A stretch of 64,000 nt of DNA from Spongilla lacustris (GCA_949361645.1 OX442415.1:24347790-24411789), one strand, 5' to 3'. Numbered from the stretch's first letter, positions 53,204-63,956 are shown. Numbers and translations: made by a program. The notes: a model not told the origin generated them from the sequence alone.

Positions 53204-53590
53204 ATGGCAAACATTATGCCCCCCACCTTCACAATACCGCATCACTCTATAACACTCATTAAAAACCTAATCTCAAGGCCAGCAGATCGTTGTTAGGTCC
53301 GTACTCGCCATAAGACTCTGATCTCCCCGGGGGGTGCATGCAGGCATCATCCTAATATCCACTAAAAAGGATGCATACTCCAAACCATAAGGGCCCAACA
53401 AAGGCCAAAAGGAGGCAGACTCCAACTACACTGCACCCTGCCCTGCCACACCTCAGGTGACAACTCAATAAATCAGGGCAGGTTCTCCCACCTGTACCCA
53501 ACATGTAACACCATCTTCTATCCCCAAAGGATGCACCTCTGTCAGATGGCTTCATAGGGCAGTCAAACTTAAGTTCCCCTATTCACTCAA

Positions 53591-53648
53591 TGTCCCGCAT
53601 AAAGGACATTTGTCCCGCATAAAGGACAAATGTCCTTTATGCGGGACA
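53591..53648. repeat. direct-plus-inverted 18-bp repeat
   Basis: TGTCCCGCATAAAGGACA at 53591 and 53611, then its inverse complement at 53631. The last two form a near-loopless hairpin. Confidence 0.9.
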
Positions 53649-53697
53649 ACTTTTGAATGCATGAAGCCATTTTTTCTAGTTAAACCTTGAACTAAAT

Positions 53698-53967
53698 ATG
53701 GCAGGTTGTGATGAAGATGGAGTTGGACCTTCTCGTAGTGAGTTGTATATAACAATTGACGGAACACGAATGAAGGTTGGAAAGGCCATCCACACGAAAG
53801 GTACAATTGTAGCAAAAAAGGGTGAATTGGAAAAGATTTTTCAGTGGACGGAATTGGATGAGTGGTATGGTCAAAGGGAAATTACTTGGACTCAGGAAAA
53901 ACATAAAAACGTAAAAACGCCACATTACAAATATCCTGGACCAATTGCTGAACCATTCTTTCGATAA
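53698..53967 (+). CDS. small hypothetical protein
   Basis: ATG 53698 to TAA 53965-53967, 89 residues, beginning MAGCDEDGVGPSRSELYI and ending GPIAEPFFR. Composition is protein-like, with a basic middle. I do not recognise the family. It starts 50 bp after the 18-bp hairpin, so it could be part of a mobile element. Confidence 0.35.
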   Translation: MAGCDEDGVGPSRSELYITIDGTRMKVGKAIHTKGTIVAKKGELEKIFQWTELDEWYGQREITWTQEKHKNVKTPHYKYPGPIAEPFFR

Positions 53968-54039
53968 AATCTTCAATTGGACATTGTTAGAATATGAAAA
54001 TGAAAATTTGTCCTGTATACAGGCATGGCCTGCCCACAT

Positions 54040-54145
54040 TGCTTTGCCACCATAACCACTGTATCTGTCATCACCACCACCACTGCTCCCCCACCACCAC
54101 TGCCCAACACCACCACCACTGCCCACCACCACCACCCCTATGGTC
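54040..54145. repeat. CAC-rich trinucleotide repeat
   Basis: Interrupted (CAC)n/(CCA)n. Confidence 0.85.
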
Positions 54146-54633
54146 TCCATGTCCAGTGGACCATGACAGTTATTATTCCCCTGATGCAGCACTCCCACCA
54201 TACTCGAATAAAGCACAAGCCTCTTCTGAATTGTGACACCTCTTCCAAGGGTCCGAAATTAGATATGGTATTAATGCTTCTATCTCACCTTGCCAACGCT
54301 AGAAATGTCCTTTGTTTTAAATACACCTATCTAGGCGCCCGACAAGTGATCCAGCATTGAAGAGGGATTGAGGCTTTTCAATGTGCAAGCGATAAGGATC
54401 AGATTGAGGCAGCACAAATAGTTAGTTAGTGGAGAAGGACCAGAAGTGCATACAAAAGTGACAATCCATTTTGATTGATCAATGGTCAAAAAAGAAGTAT
54501 TGACAGCATGGGTAGTGCTGTCCAAAGCATATTTGAAAAATTGCAAAGGTTGCAAAGCGGCTGGCTGCAGCCCCCTCCTGCTCCCACCCCCGCTACTTAA
54601 TCAGTTCCACCTTATTGCTTTCCCAAACCCCCC

Positions 54634-54636
<3 letters not shown>

Positions 54637-54670
<34 letters not shown>
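54637..54670. repeat. 34-bp poly-C tract
   Basis: Immediately precedes a non-LTR fragment. Confidence 0.9.
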
Positions 54671-54671
<1 letters not shown>

Positions 54672-54689
54672 CCCAACCCGTCTCCCAAC

Positions 54690-54810
54690 CAGCCTACGGG
54701 CCTGTAAACCAACCCAAGTCCAAGACCATCTTTGGAATATACAGCCGCCTAGGCCTAGCCTTAGTGAGTGCCAACTGCCATTCTGTCCAGCTTGACTTGA
54801 CTGTAAGGCC
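54690..54810 (+). pseudogene. tiny non-LTR C-terminal fragment
   Basis: PKSKTIFGIYSRLGLALVSAN matches the C-terminal tails of elements A-D (KSK..TIYQRLNLTLV..N). Confidence 0.55.
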
Positions 54811-54989
54811 TGGTTCTGTATAAGTGCCTCTTTTTTGATTCCTTGGTTTAGTGCATTTAGTTCTTTAACATTTCATAGGCTTATTATTAATTATAGTAAT
54901 GCTTTATTGTGCATAAAATAATGATGATGATCTGATAATATAATAATAATAATAACAATAATAATAACAATGATTGTCTCTAGCTGCTT

Positions 54990-56600
54990 CTGGAAGCTTG
55001 GTATTATGATGATGGGGTTCTAGCAGGGGAGAGGTCTGCAGTAATACATGCTCTGCACCTCATAGAAGATCTTGGGGCTTTACATCAATTTTTCCAAGTG
55101 TGAACTTTTCAGTAGGAGTGGTAATTCACTATTTCCACCAGTAGTGAAGTCATCTCTCCTTCCCAACCTGGACATCCTAGGGGCCCCAATTGGAGATTTT
55201 GTCCACTGTTCTCGCTTCATTGCTGAGAAATGTGCAATGCCCAAGATCTTGCTTAAGGCTCTTGTGGATGTCTCTACAGTTGACCTTCACGTGGTCTTTT
55301 CGCTTCTTCATATATGTGGAAGTTACTGTAAGTTAGTGCATCTAGCCAGAGCCACTCCTCCAAGCCATTGTGCTGACTATCTTAAGCACTTTGATGAGGA
55401 GGTAAGGCTTTGCTTCACCTCCTGCATTGCAGTGGACGTACCTGACCCAAATTGGCAGCAAGCACAACTCAGTCAAAGTTTTGGTGGGCTTGGCTTTCAC
55501 TCCCTTGCTGTGCACTGTTCTGCTGCATTTATAGCTTCCCTTGCTTTATCAGGATTTGGTAGTGCCGATAACATACACATGCTTAAGGCTGTGACCCGCT
55601 TCAATACTCAGGTTCCCCCTGATGAGTCAATCACAGCTGAGGAGGTTCTGGTCAACCTGCCTCCACAAAGAGCTCTGTCTAAGAAGCTGGATATGCATGC
55701 TTTCCAATCACTGCTATCTTCCTCCTCTCCAGTGAATAAGGCTCAGATCCTTTCTGTTTCTGCCCCTCATGCGGGTTCTTGGATTTCAGTCATCCCTTCT
55801 ACTGGTCTGGATCTGCACCTTAACTCTGCTGAATGTCAGATAGCACTTAGATGGTGGTTGGGTCTTGACACCTCTGGAGGTTCCCTGTGTCCACATTGTC
55901 CTAATATTGCCCTTGACCCTTTAGGTCATCATGCAGCCTCCTGCAGACATGGTGGTGATGTGGTTGCAAGGCACAATCACTTGCGAGATATCTTTGCTAA
56001 CTTTTGCTGCCAGGCCCATCTTTCTGTGAGGGTTGAAGTGGGGTATGGCTTAGCTAGGGACCATGTTAACTCTCACCCTGTGGATGTCCTTGTTCAGGGA
56101 TGGGACAGAGGAAAACCTGCGGCCTTTGACGTTACTGTTGCTTCACCCCTTACACCAGTAATCCTCAATAATGCCAGTACTTCTGTAGGAGCAGCAGCCT
56201 ATGCTGCTGAACTTAGAAAGCATGTGGCCAATGACACCAGATGCCAGGAGTTGGGGTGGACATGTATCTCCCTAGCCATAGAAACATACGGTAACAGGGG
56301 GATGGAGGCTCAGAGTGTTTTTTCCCGTCTCGACTCTCTACTTGCCATCGGCCAGGCCATTCCCAAACCCAAAATGCTGGGTGACATCTATGGCCACCTC
56401 AACATGTCACTGGTGAGGTCAGTGGCTAAGGCCATCATGGGGAGAGAAAATGTCCGGATAGGTTAGTAGAACTGTAGGTTTGTTAGCGGCATCTAATGTA
56501 AGTTAGTTATCCTTATTATTATTAAAATAATGTAACTGTGTTTGTCCATTTATCCTGCTGTAACTGTATTCTGTTGTTAATTATTATTATTATTGATAAT
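54990..56600 (+). mobile_element. non-LTR retrotransposon B, 5'-truncated
   Basis: Begins right after an (AAT)n array (54940-54970), at the RT palm (WYYDDG at 54999). A frameshift at a G run near 55074 separates the palm from the main 464-residue ORF. The 3' UTR ends in ATT runs (56512-56600). Confidence 0.8.
55072..56466 (+). CDS. element B C-terminal ORF (RT thumb, knuckle, RLE)
   Basis: Encodes LGLYINFSKCELF, LDILGAPIGDF, FGGLGFHSLAVHCSAAFIAS, a knuckle (CPHCPNIALDPLGHHAASC) and the endonuclease core (PVDVLVQGWDRGKPAAFDVT). It ends AKAIMGRENVRIG. The frame opens at TTG within the conserved region, so it has no true start. The N-terminus and RT fingers are missing. It is the relative of fragments 18371-19200 and 43425-44290. 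Confidence 0.75.
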   Translation: MGLYINFSKCELFSRSGNSLFPPVVKSSLLPNLDILGAPIGDFVHCSRFIAEKCAMPKILLKALVDVSTVDLHVVFSLLHICGSYCKLVHLARATPPSHCADYLKHFDEEVRLCFTSCIAVDVPDPNWQQAQLSQSFGGLGFHSLAVHCSAAFIASLALSGFGSADNIHMLKAVTRFNTQVPPDESITAEEVLVNLPPQRALSKKLDMHAFQSLLSSSSPVNKAQILSVSAPHAGSWISVIPSTGLDLHLNSAECQIALRWWLGLDTSGGSLCPHCPNIALDPLGHHAASCRHGGDVVARHNHLRDIFANFCCQAHLSVRVEVGYGLARDHVNSHPVDVLVQGWDRGKPAAFDVTVASPLTPVILNNASTSVGAAAYAAELRKHVANDTRCQELGWTCISLAIETYGNRGMEAQSVFSRLDSLLAIGQAIPKPKMLGDIYGHLNMSLVRSVAKAIMGRENVRIG

Positions 56601-56764
56601 AGCAATCCTGTCCAGAAGATGCATTCCAGGTTAAACAGTGTAGCTTTAGAGTGGTACTGTACATGCAGTACATGCATAGTTTAGTCTAATGATATGTTAT
56701 AATTAAGCTGCTGTATTTTCCGTGTATGCTTGTAATATCAACAATAATAATGTACTATACATAA

Positions 56765-57240
56765 AATAGAACTCGGCCAGCAGACATTCTTATCCCTCAT
56801 TGGGATTTGGGCAGACCAGCAGCTCTAGATCTGACTGTCACATCTACGCTAAATTCAAGTACGTTAATGGAAGCGGGTGTGACAAGTGGATCTGCAGCTC
56901 TGGCAGCTGAGGTGCGCAAGCACAATGCTAATGATGCCAAGTGCTCTGAGCTAGGCTGGTCATGTATTCCCATAGCAGTGGAGACTTATGGGTGCTGGGA
57001 TGCAGAAGCCATGCAAATGTTATCACGCCTTGCCTCTCGCCTAGCCACCAGGGGAAATTGCTCCAAGTCCCAAGCTACCTGTCTATTGTATGGCAGGCTT
57101 AGCCTGACTTTGATACAAGCCAATGCACGGGCACTCCTGTCTCAAGCAGGATCATCTGTGGAAGATCCATAGAACTTATTGTAATACTAGTCCTTTTGTT
57201 TGTAATGTTTATGTGTATTATGTATAATCTAAATATTTAT
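56765..57240 (+). pseudogene. 5'-truncated non-LTR fragment
   Basis: RPADILI..WDLGRPAALDL followed by EVRKHNANDAKCSELGWSC and VETYGCWDAEAMQMLSRLAS, open to 57172. It contains only the RLE core and tail. It is followed by an AAT array (57255-57300). Confidence 0.75.
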
Positions 57241-57304
57241 GCAATTATTTATCATCGAAAATAATCGTAATAATAATAAAAACAAAATAATCATAATAAT
57301 AACA

Positions 57305-57500
57305 TCGGGCAAAACAAAATCAGCTGTGCTGTCTGAGCTGTACAGTAGGCTCAACCTGCATTTGGTGAGAGCGAATGCAACAGCGATCCTCTCCAGGTGG
57401 CTCCCATCTTAAAGTTTAATTAACTGTAGTGTGATTTAAGTGTTGTGTTTATTACATATTCTGTCTATAAATTATATATATGTAGTAATCATTATTATTA
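57305..57500 (+). pseudogene. very short non-LTR 3' fragment
   Basis: SAVLSELYSRLNLHLVRANA...ILSRW then stop. It starts directly after an AAT array, and another ATT/AAT array follows (57490-57520). Confidence 0.7.
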
Positions 57501-57660
57501 TTATAAATAATAAAAACAAAATAATGTGATGTAGGGTAGATATATAGTTAGCATTTTGTGTACATTGTGTTTAGTCAAGTTGTATATGTTTGTATTTGTG
57601 CATGTCCATTTATATCTAAATAATAATAATAATAATAAATAATAATAATAATAGAATGTA

Positions 57661-57978
57661 ATGGCTGAACGCGGGAGCAGGTGCAGGAGCAAACGCAAAG
57701 TAAACCCCTCCGTCGTGCAACAACAACCGCAACAACAGCATACAACTTCTTACTCCACCGCGGCACTGTCTGTAAATGTAAGTCACCACATCTGTCCAAT
57801 ACAAAGCTGTTCCTCTACAGTCAGCTCTAAGGATGCCCTGAAAAAACATCTTCAGAGCCATTTCACACAGCGAGATCCAGTTTTATCTCCGGACCTATTG
57901 AAATCAGCAGGTTTTACTCCTTGCTCGGTGTTCAGCCATTCTGGTCACTATAAAACGTGGCCACTGTCAATCTTGTAA
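57661..57978 (+). CDS. element D N-terminal zinc-finger ORF (truncated by frameshift)
   Basis: MAERGSRCRSKRKVNPSVV then a Gln-rich linker and one C2H2-like finger (HICPIQSCSSTVSSKDALKK followed by HLQSH). A second Cys pair (CSVC.., GHCQSC) continues in another frame after about 57930. It probably fits the N-terminal DNA-binding region of RLE retrotransposons. Confidence 0.55.
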   Translation: MAERGSRCRSKRKVNPSVVQQQPQQQHTTSYSTAALSVNVSHHICPIQSCSSTVSSKDALKKHLQSHFTQRDPVLSPDLLKSAGFTPCSVFSHSGHYKTWPLSIL

Positions 57979-58483
57979 GACTACAGCCGAAAGCAATGAA
58001 CCAACAGCTGCAAGCAATGACGAGCCATCGCTTGGCAAATCGCAACATTCCATTACCGAAAGCCAGAGTTTGCTCTCCAAGTCCTACAATATTCTTGTAA
58101 CTACTCAAGGACGCGCAGTTGATCTTGACCACAGTACCGTTAACGATATTCAAAAACCCACCGCGGTATTTCCCAATATTCACGAACCAGCTGCCATAGT
58201 CTACCCGTCACTAAAGACCATAGTATGTGAACGTCTACCAACCCTCGTTCATGTGCCAAAAGCGGCCAGGCGGAGCTGGGCCAATATATTAGCCACTGTC
58301 CTTAAGGAAGCCTACCAAAAGAACACCTTGGAAGATTGGACACGCCTTTTTATGTTGGCTAAATGTGTATTAAAACCATCCCTAAAAGGTGGTCACAAAC
58401 ACCGAAACAACAATGCTAATAAGATTATTACTGCTTGTAAATAATGGGCCGCTGGGGATGTTTTAAGTCTTTGGAATGAAGCA

Positions 58484-60205
58484 GTGAGCAGTAAATATTC
58501 CCACCACAACTCCAAACAGAAAAAGGCATCCAATGAGTTTTTTCGGGCAAAGCGCCTTGCATCAGAAGGCCGTTACAGTGATGCCTGTGCTTCTCTTCTA
58601 TCAGAACCTCTAGCACCGCTAAATGAAGAAACATACCAAAAGCTGCAAATGAAACATCCTCAGGGTCCCACAATACATCTGCCTCACACCAACACTCCGG
58701 ATCCTTTGGAAATAAATTCTAAGATTGTGGTTGCACAGCTAAAGCGCTTTCCAAAAGGTTCTGCCCCAGGTTTATCAGCTCTCAGTGCTCAACACATTCT
58801 GGATGCAATACTTCCTGGAGAAATGACTGTTGTTGACCCTCTCACAGAGATCATCAAATCACTAGTAAGTGGAAAAGTTCTACATGATGTTATGCCATTC
58901 ATTGCAGGAGCAAATCTGACGGCCTTGATCAAAAAGAACAGTGATATTCGGCCCATAGCTGTTGGAGACACATTGAGGCGTCTTGCTGCTAGATGCCTTT
59001 GTTCACTCCTTCAAGTGCAAGCAGCTAAGTATTTCCTTCCGACCCAGTTTGGTGTTGCAGTTCCAGGGGGAGCTGAAGCAATTATACATGGGCTTCGTTT
59101 AATTTGGGAGAGCAATGTAGACCAAGATACAGCTCTGTTGAAAGTTGATTTCTCCAATGCTTTCAACTCTGTTTCTCGCCAACTTTTCTTAGATCAATGT
59201 CTCCAGGTTTTTCCAGGCATCTATAGTTGGGTAAAGTGGTGCTATTCTTCTCCATCCCTCCTTCATTACAACAATCAGTTCATATCATCCTCTGAAGGAG
59301 TTCAACAGGGGGATCCTTTGGGCCCTCTTCTGTTTTGCCTGGTTTTGCATAAGCTTGTAGAAAAGATTGAGAGCCAAAATAACAACATTCAAGCTAATTG
59401 CTGGTATTTTGATGATGGTAGTATCATTGCAAATCCAACAGTTTTGGCTGATATTATCCATTTGATCCAGTCAGATGGACCTGCCCTTGGTCTGCATATC
59501 AATCTGGAAAAGTCTGAGGTAATTTGGCAATCCTCCAATGTAGTATATGACATCTTTCCTCCTCAGCTTACTAGCCATCATGTAGCAGAATTTGACATTT
59601 TGGGTTCACCTATTGGTTCTTCGAAGCATGTTGCTAATTTCTTAGAGGGGAAACTCAAAAAAGTTGCGCAATTAATGGAGAAATTTGAACAACTGGAGGA
59701 CCCACAAGTTGCTTATTCCCTTTTAAGATCCTGTGCCTCTTTTGGAAAGTTTTCCTATTACATTAGAACTGTCCCTCCTGACATGGTTAAAGATTCCACA
59801 ATTGTTTTTGATGTGGCAGTACGCTCGTGTTTTGAGAAAATTGTGTCCAGTTCCTTAACTGATGATCAATGGAGTCAGTGCACCCTTAATCTCAAATGTG
59901 GAGGTCTAGGGCTCCGTAGTGTGAGTATGCATGCTGCTGCGGCATACATAGCATCTGTCACACAAAATTGTGAAGCAATTGCCAACTCCGTCTGCAGGTC
60001 TGATGTTTATGACAATCACCAACACCTCACCAAGGCCATTGCTACATACAACCAATCAGTGATCCCAATCCATTGCATAGCCACTTCTTCTCAATGCATA
60101 CCATCACAGAAGAAGCTTTCATCTGCTATTGATGATACCGTTTATTTGTCCCTTTGTACTCGTGCCACTCTTCCACAAGACAAAGCCAGGCTTATACTGC
60201 TGTAG
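58484..60205 (+). CDS. element D reverse transcriptase ORF
   Basis: A 573-residue frame continuous with 58070-58441 except for one TAA. RT blocks: GSAPGLSALSAQHILDAI, DIRPIAVGDTLRRLAAR, QFGVAVPGGAEAIIHGL, LLKVDFSNAFNSVSRQ, QQGDPLGPLLFCLVLHKL, WYFDDGS, LHINLEKSEV, DILGSPIGSS. The frame ends in a frameshift just before the knuckle (CPFCHQHQDKSGHHATVC), which lies in the frame of 60154-60417. The RLE (KPADLFIPTWSAGKPLAIDI) is at 60436-60903. Confidence 0.78.
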   Translation: MSSKYSHHNSKQKKASNEFFRAKRLASEGRYSDACASLLSEPLAPLNEETYQKLQMKHPQGPTIHLPHTNTPDPLEINSKIVVAQLKRFPKGSAPGLSALSAQHILDAILPGEMTVVDPLTEIIKSLVSGKVLHDVMPFIAGANLTALIKKNSDIRPIAVGDTLRRLAARCLCSLLQVQAAKYFLPTQFGVAVPGGAEAIIHGLRLIWESNVDQDTALLKVDFSNAFNSVSRQLFLDQCLQVFPGIYSWVKWCYSSPSLLHYNNQFISSSEGVQQGDPLGPLLFCLVLHKLVEKIESQNNNIQANCWYFDDGSIIANPTVLADIIHLIQSDGPALGLHINLEKSEVIWQSSNVVYDIFPPQLTSHHVAEFDILGSPIGSSKHVANFLEGKLKKVAQLMEKFEQLEDPQVAYSLLRSCASFGKFSYYIRTVPPDMVKDSTIVFDVAVRSCFEKIVSSSLTDDQWSQCTLNLKCGGLGLRSVSMHAAAAYIASVTQNCEAIANSVCRSDVYDNHQHLTKAIATYNQSVIPIHCIATSSQCIPSQKKLSSAIDDTVYLSLCTRATLPQDKARLILL

Positions 60206-61004
60206 CAGCCCCACATGCCTCTGCTTGGTTATCGGTTGTCCCCAACAACAACTTGGGGCTCTATCTCTCTCCTCATGAGTGGAGAGCTGCGACCAGGTGG
60301 TGGATTGGAGCAGATGTAAACACAGAGGATTCGGAATGCCCCTTTTGTCACCAACATCAAGACAAATCGGGACACCATGCCACAGTTTGCAACACGAATG
60401 GCGAACGCATCAGTTGACACAACGCTATTCGTGATGTGATATATGGCATGGCATCCCAAGCTGCTCTTTCTCCTCAGTTAGAAAAGCAGTACATCCTCCC
60501 TGGAACTCAAATGAAACCAGCTGACCTTTTTATTCCAACTTGGTCTGCAGGCAAACCTTTAGCCATAGATATTTCTGTGGTCAGCCCGACACAATCACAT
60601 CTATTGCTGTACAACCACACACAGACCGAAAAGCTTTGTGCAGCTCACTGGAGGGAGGAGCAGAAAAACACAAAATATCTGGAGGCCCTTCACAGTCAGA
60701 ACATTCTGTTCATACCCATGGCAGTAGAAACATTTGGTGGATGGGGGTTGGAGAGCAGACCAGTTTTTGCCACTCTTACGGACAGAATTTCGGGTCGCAC
60801 TGGCCAGGCAAAATCGTGTGTTATCAATCAGCTGTACCAAAGATTGGCCATCACTTTGCAGAGGCAACATGCCTGTGCAATGATTGCCAGGCAGCCATTG
60901 TAAATAAGAACTTGAACATGAACTTTTCTTTTTAAAATGTATTACGTATTCTGTATGTACCGTGTTTTTTCATAATAATAATTATTAGTTATACATAGAA
61001 TAAT

Positions 61005-63955
61005 AATTTCATTACATAACACAATTAAGTTTAATACTCAAGAAGGGGAGCATGGGCACATCTGAGGAGGATGGCTCTTGCATTCTGCCTCATCAGTGTG
61101 ACAGCCAGCAGGCAGTACCTTTGGCACAGTGCCTCAGTTTCACAGATTCCCACTTGCGTAGCTAGCCTCTTGCTCAATCTAGAGTAGCATTCTTTGGCTT
61201 AACATCCCCAACCACCATAGACTTCCACCACTAATGGAATACATGTCCAGTCCAACCTTGCACACATCTGATCATTCTTGACATGCTTTTCAATCTCACC
61301 AACCTCTGCAGAGTTGCCTGAAGCCAAACTCGCTTCCAGAATCAAGTCCGTATTAAGCGGAAGAATGACTTTCAGGTCAAAAGCTGCAGGGTTGGAGAGG
61401 GACCAGTTTGGCACCAGCACATCAGCTGGCCTAGAAAAGTCTATGCCTGGACCTTTCTCCAGTTGAGGAGATAAGCATGCTTTGGAGCACAGATTGGCAA
61501 CACAGTCTCTTAGCTTATTGTGCCATGCAATGACGTCCCCTCCAGAACGACATGTAAGGGCGTGGTGGCAATCTGGATCAAGGGCACTTGAGCAGAAGGG
61601 ACATTTACTGTCAGCTGAGAAGACAGGTAGACCTAGCCACCATTATAATAGGACTTGCATCTCTTGAGGCTCCAAAGCTAAGTCATTGTGTATGCAAGGA
61701 ATAGCTCTCAACCAGGCATTAGCATTACTGGCTGATACTGCTCTGAGTCTTGCTCTGGTACAGACTGTACTGTTGATAAGAAGAGTCTGAAAGGAATTGT
61801 CTTCAATTTTGCCTGATAGATGGTGCTGCTGTGGAGGAGAGCTAGTCACTGATTCAAATGTTATTGCATCAGCAGAGTTGATCTTTGTGTTGTAGAGTGC
61901 TATGGCCTGTTTGAGGTGATGGGAAGCATTTGGAGCACTGGTGACATCAATAGCATTGGACAAAGACGAAATAAATGCACTGGAGGAGGGGTTAGAGACT
62001 GATGTCAATCCAAGACCACCATGCCGTAATGGTAGCTGAACTTGTTTGGTGGCTGAAAGTGTAAGTTCAAAGGCTGCACATTCTTCCAAACAGTGGAGGA
62101 CATCTTCATCAAAGAGCATAAACTGCCTTAGAGAAGAATCACACGGAGGAACTGAGCGACCTAAATGGGACAGCTTACAAAAGCTAGCACAGTGGCGAAG
62201 TAGCAAGATGGATACTTGAGGGTCACATAGCTGAGGTAAAAGATGGAGAAGAGAACAAGCCTGCTTTCTCTTTGCCTCAATGTATTCACCACAAAATTCT
62301 GGACTTCCAATTGGTGCCCCCAGGATTTCAAAGTTAGGTGTAGTTGATGTAGGGATGCTGGAGTCGAAAGGTTGAAAGGTATCTGTATTAGGACTGAACA
62401 GTTCACATTTGGATGGGTTAAGGATCAGACCATTTGGCTTGCCCTCTGCACCTAGGACCTCTAGAGCTCTGAGCACAGCAGAGCCTGGACCAGCCAGGGC
62501 CCCATCATCTAAGTACCAGGCATTAAGCAAGAGCTGTTGACATTGAGGGTCAGCTGCTAACTTTTTCAGAACTGATTGAAGGACTAGAGCAAACAGTAGA
62601 GGGCCAAGAGGATCACCTTGCTGAACCCCTGTTGCCGAGAAAATTGAACCAACAGGATGCAAAAGTTTAGAATGTTGTGAGTAACACCAGGAGGTTCATG
62701 AGTAAATCTCTGGAAAGTGCATTAAACATTGTTGGAGAACAGCATCCCTTGATACAAGATTAAAAGCATTCTGCATGTCAATTTTAATGACAGCAAAATC
62801 AGGGTCACTCCAATGCTGCTTTAAAACCTCTCGGAGGTTGTGGATTATCTTTTCTGATCCTCTTGGGCACGCCACACCAAACTGAAAAGGACTGAAAAAG
62901 TCAGAAGCCTTTTCCTTTACCACGTTGCAGGCACACTTGCTAGCCAGCCTTCTTATCACCTCCCCTACAGCAATTGGCCTAACATCCCAACTGTTTCCCT
63001 TTACCTTCAACAGCGCTGTCAAACTTCCTCCTGCTAGAAGTGGGGCTATTGCTTCTGGAACCTTTCCAGCAAATAAAATGTTTAAGACTTCACGCAGGAG
63101 GGTAATGGTTGATACAGGTAAGGGTACACTGGCAACATCTAGAAAGTGTTGAATCCTCATACCAGATGGTCCACAAGCTGTTGCTTCCTTGAATGACCGT
63201 AATACTGCCAAGAGATTGTAATCAGCTTGAAGTTGTACAGGTTTGGTGTCAATGTTTCCAACTGGGACAGAAGGTGGATTAGAAAAGGGATGTTTGGCTT
63301 TAAGTCATTCAAAAGTTTCTTTGGTGTCTGGTGCAATTCCCTTAGATGTGAGAATCTGGCAAGCCTTAGAGAGCAGACCCTCTCTAACACATGATATGGC
63401 AGACTTGAGCTTGGCATGGTCAGATTGCACATGGTCAAATTCTTTGGTGATGGAAGCGTGAGAAATAGGTGTAGATTGATGACTCTTGCATGCTCTAGAA
63501 ACTGCTGCAGTCCAAAGTGACTTCTCATTACCACGTGACCATTCTTGGCAAAGAGTGTCAATGGAGATTTTGTGGCGACCTTTCTTGCCACCTCTTTTAG
63601 AGGAAGCCAAAATGCACTTAGGCAGCATCAGTAGACGAGTCCAAGCAATAATGCTATTGTTATGAATAACATCCTTTAGTGCCTCTGCAAGGACCTGCGC
63701 AAATTGGTGGCGTGCTCGAGATGGAATATATTTCAAAGTTCCCTTCTTCAGTGCCAATACTTCTTCAAGAGATGGGAAGGGGAGTTGCAGAAGGTGATGT
63801 GAATGTTGACTCGGAATCAGCTGGTGAGGAAGGTACTGTGTGGTTGCAGAAACAAGAACGAGAGTGAGAATTCTTATGAGAACAGGCTACTAGTTTGGAG
63901 CAGTTCTGACACATGAAAAGGCTATTTTCAACTAGCCGCGTGGAAGGCACATCAA
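61005..63955 (-). mobile_element. non-LTR retrotransposon E, decayed, tail-to-tail with D
   Basis: A reverse-strand element whose N-terminal Cys/His region (CQNCSKLVACSHKNSHSRSC) starts near 63950. RT blocks include ACGPSGMRIQHFLDVA, FGVACPRGSEKIIHNL, GVQQGDPLGPLLFALVLQ and WYLDDGALAG. The knuckle (CPFCSSALDPDCHHALTC) and RLE (RPADVLVPNWSLSNPAAFDL) follow. One frame is kept over 2.5 kb but is interrupted by TGA 63305-63307, TGA 62696-62698, TAA 61643-61645 and TAA 61199-61201, plus a frameshift near 63770. Its 3' end meets the ATT tail of element D. Confidence 0.8.
61643..62662 (-). CDS. element E RT palm/thumb reading frame
   Basis: A 339-residue stretch between two stops, starting at HPVGSIFSATGVQQGDPLGP and containing WYLDDGALAG, LILNPSKCELF and ILGAPIGSPEF. 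It ends before the knuckle at a TAA. The upstream part of the RT (62696-63211) is in the same frame. The start shown is not a true initiation site. Confidence 0.7.
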   Translation of the reverse strand: MHPVGSIFSATGVQQGDPLGPLLFALVLQSVLKKLAADPQCQQLLLNAWYLDDGALAGPGSAVLRALEVLGAEGKPNGLILNPSKCELFSPNTDTFQPFDSSIPTSTTPNFEILGAPIGSPEFCGEYIEAKRKQACSLLHLLPQLCDPQVSILLLRHCASFCKLSHLGRSVPPCDSSLRQFMLFDEDVLHCLEECAAFELTLSATKQVQLPLRHGGLGLTSVSNPSSSAFISSLSNAIDVTSAPNASHHLKQAIALYNTKINSADAITFESVTSSPPQQHHLSGKIEDNSFQTLLINSTVCTRARLRAVSASNANAWLRAIPCIHNDLALEPQEMQVLL

Positions 63956-63956
63956 T

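Larger units (their letters stand above)
57661..60903 (+). mobile_element. non-LTR retrotransposon D, near full length, decayed
   Basis: Starts just after (AAT)n (57620-57655). N-terminal C2H2 finger, RT with GVQQGDPLGPLLF and WYFDDG (59402), knuckle and RLE, tail RQPL and stop at 60903. ATT-rich tail to about 61005. Lesions: a frameshift near 57930, in-frame TAA at 58442-58444, a frameshift near 60190, and in-frame TGA at 60415-60417 where relatives have Arg of RHN. Confidence 0.8.
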
